The notes: generated by a model from the sequence alone, not told the origin. A stretch of DNA of 64,000 nt from Pseudomonas kairouanensis (GCF_004682055.1 NZ_QUZU01000001.1:62001-126000), one strand, 5' to 3'. Shown: positions 45,592-55,114, counted from the first letter of the stretch. A program made the numbers and translations.

Positions 45592-47316
45592 ATGAATCAG
45601 AACGCTGAGTATTCCGCGGTCAATGACGCGGTGCGTGGGCAATTTTTTCGCCGAACCTGGGCGATGATCACGCCCTATTGGCGCAGTGAAGAGAAGGGCA
45701 AGGCCTGGATGCTGCTGGCGGCGGTGATTGCACTGTCGCTGTTCAGCGTGGCGATCTCCGTGTGGATCAACCACTGGTACAAAGACTTCTACAACGCCCT
45801 GGAAAAGAAGGACACCGCCGCCTTCTGGCAACTGATCGGCTATTTCGGTGGGATCGCTGCGGTGGCCATCCTGGGCGCCGTTTACCGGTTGTACCTGACC
45901 CAGATGCTCACCATCCGCTGGCGTGCATGGCTCACCGAGAAGCACTTTGCGCGTTGGCTGGCCCACAAGAACTACTACCAATTGGAGCAGGGCGGTTACA
46001 CCGATAACCCGGACCAGCGGATTTCCGAGGACCTCAACAGTTTCACCTCCAACACCTTGAGCCTTGGCCTGGGGTTGCTGCGCAACGTGGTCAGCCTGGT
46101 GTCGTTCTCCATCATTTTGTGGGGCGTGTCGGGCAGTATCGACGTGTTTGGTATCACCATCCCCGGCTATATGTTCTGGTGCGCGCTGCTGTATGCCGCC
46201 GTGGGCAGCTGGTTGACGCATTTGATTGGTCGCCGTTTGATCGGCCTGAGCAACCAACAACAACGCTTCGAAGCGGACCTGCGTTTCTCCATGGTGCGGG
46301 TACGGGAGAACGCTGAAAGTATCGCGCTGTACAACGGCGAGCCGAATGAAAATCAGCGCTTGAGTGCGCGCTTCGCCAAGGTCTGGCACAACTTCTGGGA
46401 CATCATGAAAGTGTCCAAGCGCCTGACGTTCTTCACCGCTGGTTACAGCCAGATTGCGATCATCTTCCCGTTTATCGTCGCCGCGCCGCGCTACTTCACC
46501 GGCAAGATAGAGTTGGGCGAGCTGATGCAAATCAACTCGGCGTTCGGCAATGTGCAGGAGAACTTCAGCTGGTTCATCAGCGCGTACTCAGACTTGGCTG
46601 CATGGCGCGCTACCAGTGATCGTCTGCTCAGTTTCCATCAAGCGATGACGGACAACGAGCAACGCCCACCGGCCATCGATGTGCGTTCGGAAGGTGAGCG
46701 CTTGGTGGTGCAAGGCTTGGGTATGGACCTGGCCGATGGCCGCCACCTGCTCACCGATGCCGACATGAGCGTTGAGCCCGGCCAGCGGGTGATGCTCAGC
46801 GGGCGTTCCGGCAGCGGTAAAAGTACCTTGCTGCGTGCCATGGGTCATTTATGGCCGGCCGGCCACGGCAGTATTCGTCTGCCAGCGGCGCGTTACCTGT
46901 TCTTGCCGCAAAAGCCTTATCTGCCGATTGGTACGTTGAAGGCCGTGTTGAGTTATCCACAGGACGACAGCGTTTACCCGGCAGAGCGTTATGCACAGGT
47001 GTTGGAGACATGTCGCTTGCCGCATCTGATCGGCCGTGTTGACGAGGCCAACCATTGGCAGCGCATGTTGTCGCCGGGTGAACAGCAGCGTCTGGCGTTC
47101 GCCCGTGCACTGTTGTTCGCGCCGCAGTGGCTGTACATGGACGAAGCCACCTCGGCCATGGACGAAGAGGACGAGGCAACGCTGTACCAGGCGTTGATCG
47201 ATGAATTGCCGGGCTTGAGCATTGTCAGCGTCGGCCATCGCAGCAGCCTCAAGCGCTTCCATGGGCGGCATGTGCGGATCGAGGGTGGGTTGTTGCAGGA
47301 ACAACAACCGGCTTAA
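45592..47316 (+). CDS. SbmA/BacA-like ABC transporter, fused permease–ATPase
   Basis: A 574-residue protein of the YddA/SbmA-BacA branch: about six helices in residues 35-320 (family segment WRAWLTEKHFARWLAHKNYY), followed by an ATPase domain with Walker A GRSGSGKST, a modified signature LSPGEQQR and Walker B WLYMDEATSAMDEED. Relatives import peptides and antimicrobials or very-long-chain fatty acids; this member carries its own ATPase, unlike SbmA. It stands alone, with a palindrome upstream and a REPIN and terminator downstream. The substrate is unknown. Confidence 0.9.
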   Translation: MNQNAEYSAVNDAVRGQFFRRTWAMITPYWRSEEKGKAWMLLAAVIALSLFSVAISVWINHWYKDFYNALEKKDTAAFWQLIGYFGGIAAVAILGAVYRLYLTQMLTIRWRAWLTEKHFARWLAHKNYYQLEQGGYTDNPDQRISEDLNSFTSNTLSLGLGLLRNVVSLVSFSIILWGVSGSIDVFGITIPGYMFWCALLYAAVGSWLTHLIGRRLIGLSNQQQRFEADLRFSMVRVRENAESIALYNGEPNENQRLSARFAKVWHNFWDIMKVSKRLTFFTAGYSQIAIIFPFIVAAPRYFTGKIELGELMQINSAFGNVQENFSWFISAYSDLAAWRATSDRLLSFHQAMTDNEQRPPAIDVRSEGERLVVQGLGMDLADGRHLLTDADMSVEPGQRVMLSGRSGSGKSTLLRAMGHLWPAGHGSIRLPAARYLFLPQKPYLPIGTLKAVLSYPQDDSVYPAERYAQVLETCRLPHLIGRVDEANHWQRMLSPGEQQRLAFARALLFAPQWLYMDEATSAMDEEDEATLYQALIDELPGLSIVSVGHRSSLKRFHGRHVRIEGGLLQEQQPA

Positions 47317-47336
47317 GGCTGCACGCGGTAAAAAAC

Positions 47337-47426
47337 TGTGGGAGCGGGCTTGCTCGCGAATGCGGTGTGTCAGTCAGCCCATCTGTAACTGACACACCGC
47401 CTTCGCGAGCAAGCCCGCTGCCACAT
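47337..47426. repeat. REPIN (inverted pair of REP elements)
   Basis: Outer arms TGTGGGAGCGGGCTTGCTCG and its near-complement, with an inner inverted repeat GCGGTGTGTCAGT/ACTGACACACCGC, forming a long cruciform between two genes. Confidence 0.9.
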
Positions 47427-47459
47427 TGGATCTGCACTGTTCTGTAGAATGAAGCCAAC

Positions 47460-47496
47460 AAAAAGCCCGGCTGATCATCGATCAGCCGGGCTTTTT
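47460..47496. terminator. Bidirectional terminator between the transporter gene and yhcB
   Basis: A 16-bp perfect stem AAAAGCCCGGCTGATC / GATCAGCCGGGCTTTT with a 3-base loop and T run, between convergent genes. Confidence 0.9.
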
Positions 47497-47512
47497 AGTG
47501 CTTTAAGAAAAC

Positions 47513-47950
47513 TTACTTCTTCAAGCCGTAATGCTCATCCAGCATGCCGGGGGCGTTCGGCGTTTTTGGCGCGTAGTCCCGTGGTGGCTCCTGGTTTTCC
47601 CGTGGCGGGGTCAGGCGCTCGCGTGGGGTTTGCGGCGCATCGGAATGCAGCGCGGCCAGCAGGCGTTGGCGGGTGATGTCGTCCAGAGCCAGGCGGTTAG
47701 CGCCATCGGCGAGGTGATCTTGTACTTCCTGGTAGCTCTGGGTGAGCTTCTTGACCAGGTTGGCGGTGCTGTTGAAGTGGGTAACAACCTCGTTCTGATA
47801 ACTGTCAAAACGTTCCTGAATGTCATCCAACTGACGCTGCGTGCGGTTAGGCGCGGCATTCGGCAGCAGGCGAGCAACCAGGAATCCAATGGCGACACCG
47901 GCAACCAGGGCAAGAGTCGGCAACAACCAAACTAAGAGCGAGTGTTCCAC
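47513..47950 (-). CDS. yhcB: YhcB/ZapG-family envelope protein (DUF1043)
   Basis: A 145-residue inner-membrane protein: one N-terminal helix (LLPTLALVAGVAIGFLVARL), then a coiled coil (QRQLDDIQERFDSYQNEVV...) and a disordered Pro/Arg-rich tail. YhcB (ZapG) coordinates cell division and envelope growth. Position near trpS and zapE matches P. aeruginosa PA4441. Confidence 0.88.
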   Translation of the reverse strand: MEHSLLVWLLPTLALVAGVAIGFLVARLLPNAAPNRTQRQLDDIQERFDSYQNEVVTHFNSTANLVKKLTQSYQEVQDHLADGANRLALDDITRQRLLAALHSDAPQTPRERLTPPRENQEPPRDYAPKTPNAPGMLDEHYGLKK

Positions 47951-48097
47951 GAGTCCTTCCTCTATAAACGGCTTTGCTTTACGTTAACGGCTCAAACCTG
48001 CGCTGTATACCGCGATTAAGCTCGCAATGATGCCAAGCACAGACTTTTAGCTAGACGAGTCGACCCATTGAGAGGTCACGGAGTTCATTCCTTGCTC

Positions 48098-48727
48098 ATG
48101 CGTGAAACCCCCGTTTTGATCGATGGCCCGGTGGGCCAATTGGAAGCCCTGTACCTGGATCACCCCGAACCACGGGGCCTGGCGCTGATCTGCCACCCCA
48201 ACCCGGTGCAGGGTGGGACCATGCTCAATAAAGTCGTTTCGACCCTGCAACGCACCGCCCGCGATGCCGGTTTGATTACGTTGCGTTTCAATTACCGAGG
48301 CGTCGGCGCAAGTGCCGGCACCCACGACATGAGCACCGGCGAAGTGGACGATGCCGAAGCGGCCGCCACCTGGCTGCGGGAAAAGCACCCGGATTTGCCC
48401 ATCACACTGCTCGGTTTCTCCTTTGGTGGCTATGTGGCTGCCAGCCTCGGCGGGCGCCTGGAAGCCAAAGGCGAAAAACTTGCGCACCTGTTCATGGTGG
48501 CGGCTGCGGTGATGCGCCTGCGTGATACCGATGTGTTGCCCCAGGGCTGCCCATTGACCCTGATCCAGCCAGAAACCGACGAAGTGGTCGACCCGCAGGC
48601 CGTCTACGACTGGTCCGCCGCCCTGAATCGCCCCCATGAGCTGCTGAAAGTGGCAGAATGCGGGCACTTTTTTCATGGCAAGCTCACCGATCTCAAGGAT
48701 CTGGTGCTGCCGCGCCTCTCGAATTGA
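48098..48727 (+). CDS. Alpha/beta hydrolase (PA4440-like)
   Basis: A protein of about 209 residues with the hydrolase core: LALICHPNPVQGGTM (oxyanion region), nucleophile elbow GFSFGG, DEVVDP carrying the acid and GCGHFFHG carrying the histidine. Relatives are often annotated as dienelactone-hydrolase-like; the substrate is unknown. ATG 48098 is used; an in-frame TTG at 48092 has GGAG at better spacing and may be the true start. It precedes trpS by 24 bases and is probably co-transcribed with it. Confidence 0.85.
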   Translation: MRETPVLIDGPVGQLEALYLDHPEPRGLALICHPNPVQGGTMLNKVVSTLQRTARDAGLITLRFNYRGVGASAGTHDMSTGEVDDAEAAATWLREKHPDLPITLLGFSFGGYVAASLGGRLEAKGEKLAHLFMVAAAVMRLRDTDVLPQGCPLTLIQPETDEVVDPQAVYDWSAALNRPHELLKVAECGHFFHGKLTDLKDLVLPRLSN

Positions 48728-48751
48728 TAGCAGTCTGATAAGCGATTACCC

Positions 48752-50107
48752 ATGACGACTCGTACCCGTATCCTCACCGGCATTACCACCACCGGCACGC
48801 CGCACCTGGGCAACTACGCCGGTGCGATCCGCCCGGCGATCCTCGCAAGCCAGGATGCCAATGCCGACTCGTTCTACTTTTTGGCCGACTACCACGCCCT
48901 GATCAAGTGCGATGACCCGCAGCGCATCCAGCGCTCGCGCATGGAAATCGCCGCGACCTGGCTGGCCGGTGGCCTGGATGTAAACCGGGTGACCTTCTAC
49001 CGCCAGTCTGACATCCCGGAAATCCCCGAGCTGACCTGGCTGCTCACCTGTGTTGCCGCCAAGGGCCTGCTCAACCGCGCCCACGCGTACAAGGCCTCGG
49101 TGGACAAAAACGTCGAAACCGGCGAAGACCCGGACGCGGGCATCACCATGGGCCTGTACAGCTACCCGGTGCTGATGGCGGCGGACATCTTGATGTTCAA
49201 CGCGCACAAAGTGCCGGTGGGTCGCGACCAGATCCAGCACGTCGAGATGGCCCGCGATATCGGCCAGCGTTTCAACCACCTGTTCGGCAAGGGCAAAGAG
49301 TTTTTCACCATGCCCGAGGCGCTGATCGAAGAAAGCGTCGCCACCTTGCCGGGCCTGGACGGCCGCAAGATGTCCAAGAGCTACGACAACACCATCCCGT
49401 TGTTCACCAGCGCCAAGGACATGAAAGACGCGATCTCGCGCATCGTCACCGATTCGCGCGCCCCTGGCGAAGCCAAAGACCCGGATAACTCCCATCTGTT
49501 CACCCTGTTCCAGGCGTTCGCCAGCAAGGCCCAGGAAGAAGAGTTCCGCGCCGAACTGTTGCAAGGCCTGGGCTGGGGCGAGGCGAAGAATCGTCTGTTC
49601 CAACTGCTCGACGGCCAGTTGGGCGAAGCCCGCGAGCGTTACCACCAACTGATGTCGCGCCCTGCGGACATGGAAGACCTGTTGCTGATCGGCGCTAAGA
49701 AAGCCCGTGCCGTGGCGGCGCCGTTCCTGGCCGAGCTGCGTGAGGCGGTGGGCCTGCGTTCGTTCATCGAGCAGGCTGCGGCACCGGTCGCGACCAAGAA
49801 GAAAGCCGCGAAAGCCGCGCGCTTTGTGAGCTTCCGCGAAGACGATGGCAGCTTCCGCTTCCGTCTGCTGGCCGCCGATGGTGAGCAGTTGCTGCTGTCG
49901 CGCAACTTCGCTGACGGCAAGGCCGCAGGCGCTGTGACCAAGCAACTGCAAAGTGGTGTGATGCTGGACGTACGCCCTGAAGCCCTGGGTTTCAGCGTGT
50001 GGTTGGACGACGCGGCAGTGGCCGACAGTGCTCAGTTCGCCGACAGCGCGACCCGCGATGCCGCCATCCAAGCCCTGCGCATTGCGTTGACCCCAATCGA
50101 GGATTGA
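48752..50107 (+). CDS. trpS: Tryptophanyl-tRNA synthetase with C-terminal YegP-like extension
   Basis: A 451-residue class I synthetase. The HIGH-like motif is TPHLGNY at 16-22 and KMSKS is intact in GRKMSKSYDN. After the normal TrpRS body (to about residue 345) a Lys/Ala-rich linker (TKKKAAKAA) leads into a 95-residue domain (ARFVSFREDDGSFRFRLLAADG...) resembling DUF1508/YegP units. This fusion is usual in Pseudomonas but absent from E. coli TrpS; its job is unknown. A terminator follows. Confidence 0.95.
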   Translation: MTTRTRILTGITTTGTPHLGNYAGAIRPAILASQDANADSFYFLADYHALIKCDDPQRIQRSRMEIAATWLAGGLDVNRVTFYRQSDIPEIPELTWLLTCVAAKGLLNRAHAYKASVDKNVETGEDPDAGITMGLYSYPVLMAADILMFNAHKVPVGRDQIQHVEMARDIGQRFNHLFGKGKEFFTMPEALIEESVATLPGLDGRKMSKSYDNTIPLFTSAKDMKDAISRIVTDSRAPGEAKDPDNSHLFTLFQAFASKAQEEEFRAELLQGLGWGEAKNRLFQLLDGQLGEARERYHQLMSRPADMEDLLLIGAKKARAVAAPFLAELREAVGLRSFIEQAAAPVATKKKAAKAARFVSFREDDGSFRFRLLAADGEQLLLSRNFADGKAAGAVTKQLQSGVMLDVRPEALGFSVWLDDAAVADSAQFADSATRDAAIQALRIALTPIED

Positions 50108-50136
50108 CCCGACGAAGGGTTGATTGCCATTAATCA

Positions 50137-50166
50137 GGGCCGTCGTTACAGTGACGGCCCGTTTTT
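50137..50166 (+). terminator. trpS terminator
   Basis: GGGCCGTC / GACGGCCC stem with an 8-base loop followed by GTTTTT. Confidence 0.85.
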
Positions 50167-50186
50167 GTTGCCTTGCTAACGAAATT

Positions 50187-51281
50187 ATGACGCCCCTAGA
50201 ACGATACCAAGCTGATCTGAAACGCCCTGAATTCTTCCACGACGCGGCCCAGGAAACGGCGGTGCGTCATTTGCAGCGCCTGTACGACGACCTCGTCGCG
50301 GCCTCGCAAAGCAAGCCAGGGATGCTCGGCAAGCTGTTCGGCAAGAAAGACCGGACACCGGTCAAAGGCCTGTACTTCTGGGGCGGCGTCGGCCGGGGCA
50401 AGACTTACCTGGTAGACACCTTCTTCGAAGCGCTGCCGTTCAAGGAAAAGGTCCGCACGCACTTCCACCGCTTCATGAAGCGCGTACACGAAGAGATGAA
50501 AACCCTGCCGGGCGAGAAAAACCCGCTGACCATCATCGCCAAGCGTTTCTCCGACGAAGCGCGGGTGATCTGCTTCGATGAATTCTTCGTTTCCGACATC
50601 ACCGACGCCATGATCCTCGGCACCCTGATGGAAGAGCTGTTCAAGAACGGCGTGACCCTGGTGGCCACCTCGAACATCGTGCCCGACGGCCTGTACAAGG
50701 ACGGCCTGCAGCGCGCGCGCTTCCTGCCGGCCATTGCGCTGATCAAGCAGAACACCGAGATCGTCAACGTCGACAGCGGCGTGGACTATCGCCTGCGTCA
50801 CCTGGAGCAAGCGGAATTGTTTCACTTCCCGCTGAACGAAGCGGCCCACGAGAGCCTGAAAAAAAGCTTCCGTGCGCTGACGCCGGAATGCACCCAGGCG
50901 GTGGAAAACGACAAGCTGATGATCGAAAACCGCGAAATCGTTGCCCTGCGCACCTGCGATGACGTGGCCTGGTTCGACTTCCGCGCCTTGTGCGACGGGC
51001 CACGCAGCCAGAACGATTACATCGAGCTGGGCAAGATCTTCCATGCGGTGATCTTGAGCGGTGTGGAGCAAATGGGCGTGACCACCGACGACATCGCGCG
51101 ACGGTTTATCAACATGGTCGACGAGTTCTACGACCGGAACGTGAAGCTGATTATTTCGGCTGAGGTCGAGCTCAAGGACCTGTACACCGGCGGTCGTTTG
51201 AACTTCGAGTTCCAGCGTACCTTGAGCCGGTTGCTGGAAATGCAATCCCACGAGTTCCTGTCGCGCGGCCACAAACCTTAA
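50187..51281 (+). CDS. zapE: Cell division ATPase ZapE (AFG1-like)
   Basis: A 364-residue AFG1-family ATPase with Walker A GGVGRGKT and Walker B ICFDEFFVSDITDA. ZapE modulates the FtsZ ring under stress in E. coli. The start MTPLERYQADL matches the family; the longer reading begins within the trpS terminator and was rejected. In most pseudomonads rplM follows directly; here three accessory genes and REPINs separate them. Confidence 0.93.
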   Translation: MTPLERYQADLKRPEFFHDAAQETAVRHLQRLYDDLVAASQSKPGMLGKLFGKKDRTPVKGLYFWGGVGRGKTYLVDTFFEALPFKEKVRTHFHRFMKRVHEEMKTLPGEKNPLTIIAKRFSDEARVICFDEFFVSDITDAMILGTLMEELFKNGVTLVATSNIVPDGLYKDGLQRARFLPAIALIKQNTEIVNVDSGVDYRLRHLEQAELFHFPLNEAAHESLKKSFRALTPECTQAVENDKLMIENREIVALRTCDDVAWFDFRALCDGPRSQNDYIELGKIFHAVILSGVEQMGVTTDDIARRFINMVDEFYDRNVKLIISAEVELKDLYTGGRLNFEFQRTLSRLLEMQSHEFLSRGHKP

Positions 51282-51307
51282 GCCACTCTCCAGATCAATG
51301 GAGATCA

Positions 51308-51402
51308 AATGTGGGAGGGGGCTTGCTCCCGATAGCGGTGTATCAGTGCCAGTTGTACTAACTGACACACTGCCATCGGGGGCAAGCCCCCTCCCACATT
51401 TT
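51308..51402. repeat. REPIN downstream of zapE
   Basis: Outer arms AAATGTGGGAGGGGGCTTGC and its inverted counterpart, with inner TGTATCAGT/ACTGACACA-like pairing. Confidence 0.88.
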
Positions 51403-51421
51403 GCCTTGTGTGCATCCTTGC

Positions 51422-52417
51422 CTATGCGGCTTGTTGAAACTGCTGCCGATACTGGTTCGGCGACAGCTCGGTGTGCTGCCTGAACAACCGCGCAAAGAAA
51501 CTCGCATCGTCGTAACCCACCTCATAACTGATGGTCTTGATGCTCTTGCGGCTGCCCGAGAGCAAGCCTTTGGCCGTTTCGATGCGCAGGCGTTGCAGGT
51601 AATGCAGCGGCTTGTCACCGGTAGCGGTCTGGAAGCGGCGCATGAAGTTGCGGATGCTCATGCCATGTTCCCTGGCGACGTCTTCGAAGCGGAACTTGTC
51701 GGCGAAGTGCTCTTCGAGCCAGTGCTGGATCTGCAGGATGATCACGTCCTGGTGCAGCTTTTGCCCGCCAAACCCAATGCGTCCCGGCGAGTAGCTGCGC
51801 TGCACTTCGTAAAGAATGTCGCGGGCCACGGCCTGGGCGATGTTGGCGCCACAGAAACGTTCGATCAAGTATATGTACAGGTCGCACGCCGAGGTGGTGC
51901 CGCCGGCGCAATACAGGTTGTCGGCGTCGGTGAGGTGCTTGTCCTGGTTGAGCTGGACCCGTGGGAAGCGCTCGCTGAATGCGTTGAAGAAACGCCAATA
52001 GGTGGTTGCTTCCTTGCCATCGAGCAGACCGGCTTCGGCCAGCCAGAACACCCCGGTGGCTTCGCCGCAGAGCACCGCGCCGCGTGCGTGCTGCTCACGC
52101 AGCCAGGGCAGTACCTGGGGGTAGCGGCTGCACAGGGCATCGAAGTCGTCCCAAAAGGCCGGTAGCACGATGATATCGGCGTCTTCGAGGCCGCCGTCCA
52201 CCGGCATGATCACATCACTGAAGCTGCTCACCGATTGCCCATCGGGGCTGACCAGGCGCGTTTCGAACGCGGGGGTCAGGCCCAGGCCTTGTTGCTTGCC
52301 GTATCGCAGGCTGGCGAGGTGGAAAAAATCTTTGGCTTGCATGAGGGTGGAAGCAAATACCCGATCAATGGCCAAAATGCTGACGCGCCGCAAGGGCGTG
52401 GAGATTTGGTTAGACAT
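51422..52417 (-). CDS. GlxA-type AraC-family transcriptional regulator
   Basis: A 331-residue regulator: an N-terminal DJ-1/PfpI-like domain (about 10-190; GAVLCGEATGVFWLAEAGLL includes the nucleophile-elbow region with Cys) and a C-terminal AraC double helix-turn-helix (about 225-325; FEDVAREHGMSIRNFMRRF and KTISYEVGYDDASFFARLF). It is divergent from the acyl-CoA dehydrogenase gene across a 145-bp gap and is the likely regulator of it; the effector is unknown. Confidence 0.9.
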   Translation of the reverse strand: MSNQISTPLRRVSILAIDRVFASTLMQAKDFFHLASLRYGKQQGLGLTPAFETRLVSPDGQSVSSFSDVIMPVDGGLEDADIIVLPAFWDDFDALCSRYPQVLPWLREQHARGAVLCGEATGVFWLAEAGLLDGKEATTYWRFFNAFSERFPRVQLNQDKHLTDADNLYCAGGTTSACDLYIYLIERFCGANIAQAVARDILYEVQRSYSPGRIGFGGQKLHQDVIILQIQHWLEEHFADKFRFEDVAREHGMSIRNFMRRFQTATGDKPLHYLQRLRIETAKGLLSGSRKSIKTISYEVGYDDASFFARLFRQHTELSPNQYRQQFQQAA

Positions 52418-52562
52418 AATTTCATTTATTCTTATAGGGGAAAGTGGTCACCAGACGGCTGGATCGTCTTATTTTTTGTCGCATGTGTCCAGTGTCCCGT
52501 GCTGCCTTCGCGGCATAGGCTCTGTGGGCTCGTCCTTGTCCGACAATCCACGCAGGTGACCC

Positions 52563-53699
52563 ATGATTCCCAGAACCTTGTTCAGCCCTGAGCACGAACT
52601 CTTTCGCGACAGCGTGCGCACCCTTCTCGAAAAAGACGCCGCGCCGTTCCACGCGCAATGGGAGAAGCAGGGCTATATCGACCGTGGCTTGTGGAGCAAG
52701 GCGGGGGAGGCGGGAATGCTGTGCTCCCACTTGCCTGAGGAATATGGCGGGCTGGGGGCGGACTTTCTCTACAGCGCAGTGGTGATCGAGGAGATCAGCC
52801 GGTTGGGCCTGACGGGCATCGGTTTTTCCCTGCATTCGGACATCGTTGCGCCCTACATCCTGCATTACGGCAGCGAAGCGCTGAAGCACAAGTACCTGCC
52901 CAAATTGATCTCTGGCGAGATGGTTACAGCCATTGCGATGACCGAGCCGGGCGCGGGTTCCGACCTGCAAGGCGTGAAAACCACTGCCGTGCTGGAGGGC
53001 GATGAGTATGTGATCAACGGGTCCAAGACCTTTATCACCAATGGCTATCTGGCAGAGCTTGTGATTGTGGTGGCCAAGACCGACCCCAAGGCCGGCGCCA
53101 AGGGCACCAGCCTGTTTCTGGTGCAGGCGGACACGCCGGGTTTCGCCAAGGGCAAGCGCCTGGAGAAGGTCGGCATGAAGGCCCAGGACACGTCCGAGCT
53201 GTTTTTCCAGGACGTACGCGTGCCCAAGGAAAACCTGCTGGGCCAGGCAGGCATGGGTTTCGCGTATTTGATGCAGGAGTTGCCTCAAGAGCGATTGACC
53301 GTGGCGATTGGTGCGTTGTCATCGGCCGAGGCTGCATTGGCATGGACCCTGGAATACACCCGCGAGCGCAAGGCGTTCGGCAAGGCGATTGCCGATTTCC
53401 AGAATACCCGGTTCAAGCTGGCAGAAATGGCCACCGAGATTCAGATTGGCCGCGTGTTTGTGGACAAATGCATGGCATTGCATCTGGAAGGCAAGCTGGA
53501 TGTGCCCACTGCAGCGATGGCCAAGTACTGGGCCACGGACCTGCAATGCAAGGTGCTCGATGAGTGCGTGCAGTTGCACGGCGGCTACGGCTTTATGTGG
53601 GAATACCCGATTGCGCGGGCGTGGGCGGATGCGCGGGTGCAGCGCATTTATGCGGGGACCAACGAGATCATGAAGGAGATTATTGCGCGGGCGCTGTGA
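52563..53699 (+). CDS. Acyl-CoA dehydrogenase
   Basis: A 378-residue FAD enzyme oxidising an acyl-CoA to the 2-enoyl-CoA. Family marks are AIAMTEPGAGSDLQG, the FAD/substrate segment SKTFITNG, RKAFGKAIADFQ and YGFMWEYPIARAWADARVQ. The position of the usual medium-chain catalytic Glu (YEGT) is YAGT here, while a Glu is present in PQERL near residue 242, as in long-chain and isovaleryl-type enzymes. Electrons go to ETF. It is paired divergently with the GlxA-type regulator; the chain-length preference is unknown. Confidence 0.93.
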   Translation: MIPRTLFSPEHELFRDSVRTLLEKDAAPFHAQWEKQGYIDRGLWSKAGEAGMLCSHLPEEYGGLGADFLYSAVVIEEISRLGLTGIGFSLHSDIVAPYILHYGSEALKHKYLPKLISGEMVTAIAMTEPGAGSDLQGVKTTAVLEGDEYVINGSKTFITNGYLAELVIVVAKTDPKAGAKGTSLFLVQADTPGFAKGKRLEKVGMKAQDTSELFFQDVRVPKENLLGQAGMGFAYLMQELPQERLTVAIGALSSAEAALAWTLEYTRERKAFGKAIADFQNTRFKLAEMATEIQIGRVFVDKCMALHLEGKLDVPTAAMAKYWATDLQCKVLDECVQLHGGYGFMWEYPIARAWADARVQRIYAGTNEIMKEIIARAL

Positions 53700-53725
53700 T
53701 GATTTTGTAGTGCTGCTGAGGGCTT

Positions 53726-53810
53726 CTTCGCGAGCAAGCCCGCTCCCACATTCGACCGCATTCTCATGTTGGAACTCGGTCAAATGTGGGAGCGGGCTTG
53801 CTCGCGAAAG
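53726..53810. repeat. REPIN between acyl-CoA dehydrogenase and aldo-keto reductase genes
   Basis: Inverted pair TTCGCGAGCAAGCCCGCTCC and GGAGCGGGCTTGCTCGCGAA around about 45 bp, between convergent genes. Confidence 0.9.
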
Positions 53811-53825
53811 CGGCTTAAGGATCAA

Positions 53826-54866
53826 TCAAGGCGCAGGGTTCGGGTGATCCTTCTGAATCGCCTCAATCCCCTCCAGCACCTCTTTGGACAGCTTCAGATC
53901 GGCACTGGCAATGTTGCTGTCCAGTTGCTCCAGTGATGTAGCCCCAATGATATTGCTGGTCACAAACGGTTGCTGGGTCACGAACGCCAACGCCATCTGC
54001 GCCGGGTCCAGGCCGTGTTCGCGCGCCAGTGCCACATAACGGCTGCACGCCGCTTCCGACTGCGGGTTGAAGTAGCGGCTGAAGCGGCTGTACTCGGTCA
54101 GCCGTGCCTTGGCTGGTCGTGCGCCGTTTTCGTACTTGCCGCTGAGCATGCCGAATGCCAGGGGCGAGTAGGCCAGCAGACCGCATTGCTCGCGAATCGC
54201 GACTTCCGCCAGGCCCACTTCAAAGCTGCGGTTGAGCAGGTTGTAGGGGTTCTGGATCGACACCGCACGCGGCCAGCCACGGGCTTCGGCCAGGGCCAGG
54301 AACTTCATGGTGCCCCATGGGGTTTCGTTGGACAGGCCGATGTGGCGGATCTTGCCGGCCTTCACTTGCTCATCCAGCGCTTCGAGGGTTTCTTCCAGCG
54401 GCGTGAGGTCGTCTTCGTCCTTGTGCTTGTAGCTCAACTGGCCAAAGAAGTTGGTGCTGCGTTCTGGCCAGTGCAGTTGGTAGAGGTCGATCCAGTCGGT
54501 CTGCAGGCGCTTGAGGCTGGCATCCAGGGCGGCGGCGATGTGCTTGCGGTTGTGGCGCAGGTAGCCATCGCGAATGTAGTCGATGGTGTTGCCGGGGCCG
54601 GCGATCTTGCTGGCCAGCACCCAGTCGGCACGGTCGCCGCGGCTTTTGAAGTAATTACCGATATAACGCTCGGTGGTGGCATAGGTGTCGGCCTTGGGCG
54701 GCACCGGGTACATTTCGGCGGTGTCGAGGAAGTTGATCCCCGCCGCCTTGGCCCGCTCGATCTGTGCGAAGGCCTCTGCCTCGCTGTTCTGCTCGCCCCA
54801 GGTCATGGTGCCCAGGGCTATCGCGCTCACGTTCAGATCTGTACGGCCCAGCTGTCGATAATCCAT
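53826..54866 (-). CDS. Aldo-keto reductase, Tas-like
   Basis: A 346-residue NADP-dependent reductase of the TIM-barrel AKR family, the same length as E. coli Tas. Catalytic residues are visible: Asp/Tyr in FLDTAEMY, Lys in VLASKIAG and His in YQLHWPER. The segment YPVPPKADTYATTERYIGNY is typical of Tas. The start MDYRQLGRTDL with GGAG upstream was preferred over a longer reading. The substrate is unknown. Confidence 0.9.
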   Translation of the reverse strand: MDYRQLGRTDLNVSAIALGTMTWGEQNSEAEAFAQIERAKAAGINFLDTAEMYPVPPKADTYATTERYIGNYFKSRGDRADWVLASKIAGPGNTIDYIRDGYLRHNRKHIAAALDASLKRLQTDWIDLYQLHWPERSTNFFGQLSYKHKDEDDLTPLEETLEALDEQVKAGKIRHIGLSNETPWGTMKFLALAEARGWPRAVSIQNPYNLLNRSFEVGLAEVAIREQCGLLAYSPLAFGMLSGKYENGARPAKARLTEYSRFSRYFNPQSEAACSRYVALAREHGLDPAQMALAFVTQQPFVTSNIIGATSLEQLDSNIASADLKLSKEVLEGIEAIQKDHPNPAP

Positions 54867-55043
54867 CGGGTACTCCTTCAGGGAAAACAATCATAAAAGC
54901 AGGTTGAATTTTTTTTCGCAATCTGCATAATTGCCCACCTCTTTCTGCAGTGGAAGTGATGCGCCGCCTGCCGAAGAATCTTGCCGTTGAACGGACGCGC
55001 CGACCCGAGCCCCCGATAGCGTCTGTATCCGGCTGCCTTTGAC

Positions 55044-55072
55044 TTGTCAAAGTACGCACTATTCAGTAAGAT
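55044..55072 (+). promoter_or_regulatory. Promoter of rplM-rpsI
   Basis: -35 TTGTCA (55044-55049) and -10 TAAGAT (55067-55072) are 17 bp apart, about 40 bases before the rplM ATG. Confidence 0.6.
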
Positions 55073-55114
55073 CCGCCGTCTAATTTACAGGGCGGCCCCT
55101 GAGGCTATTAAAGA

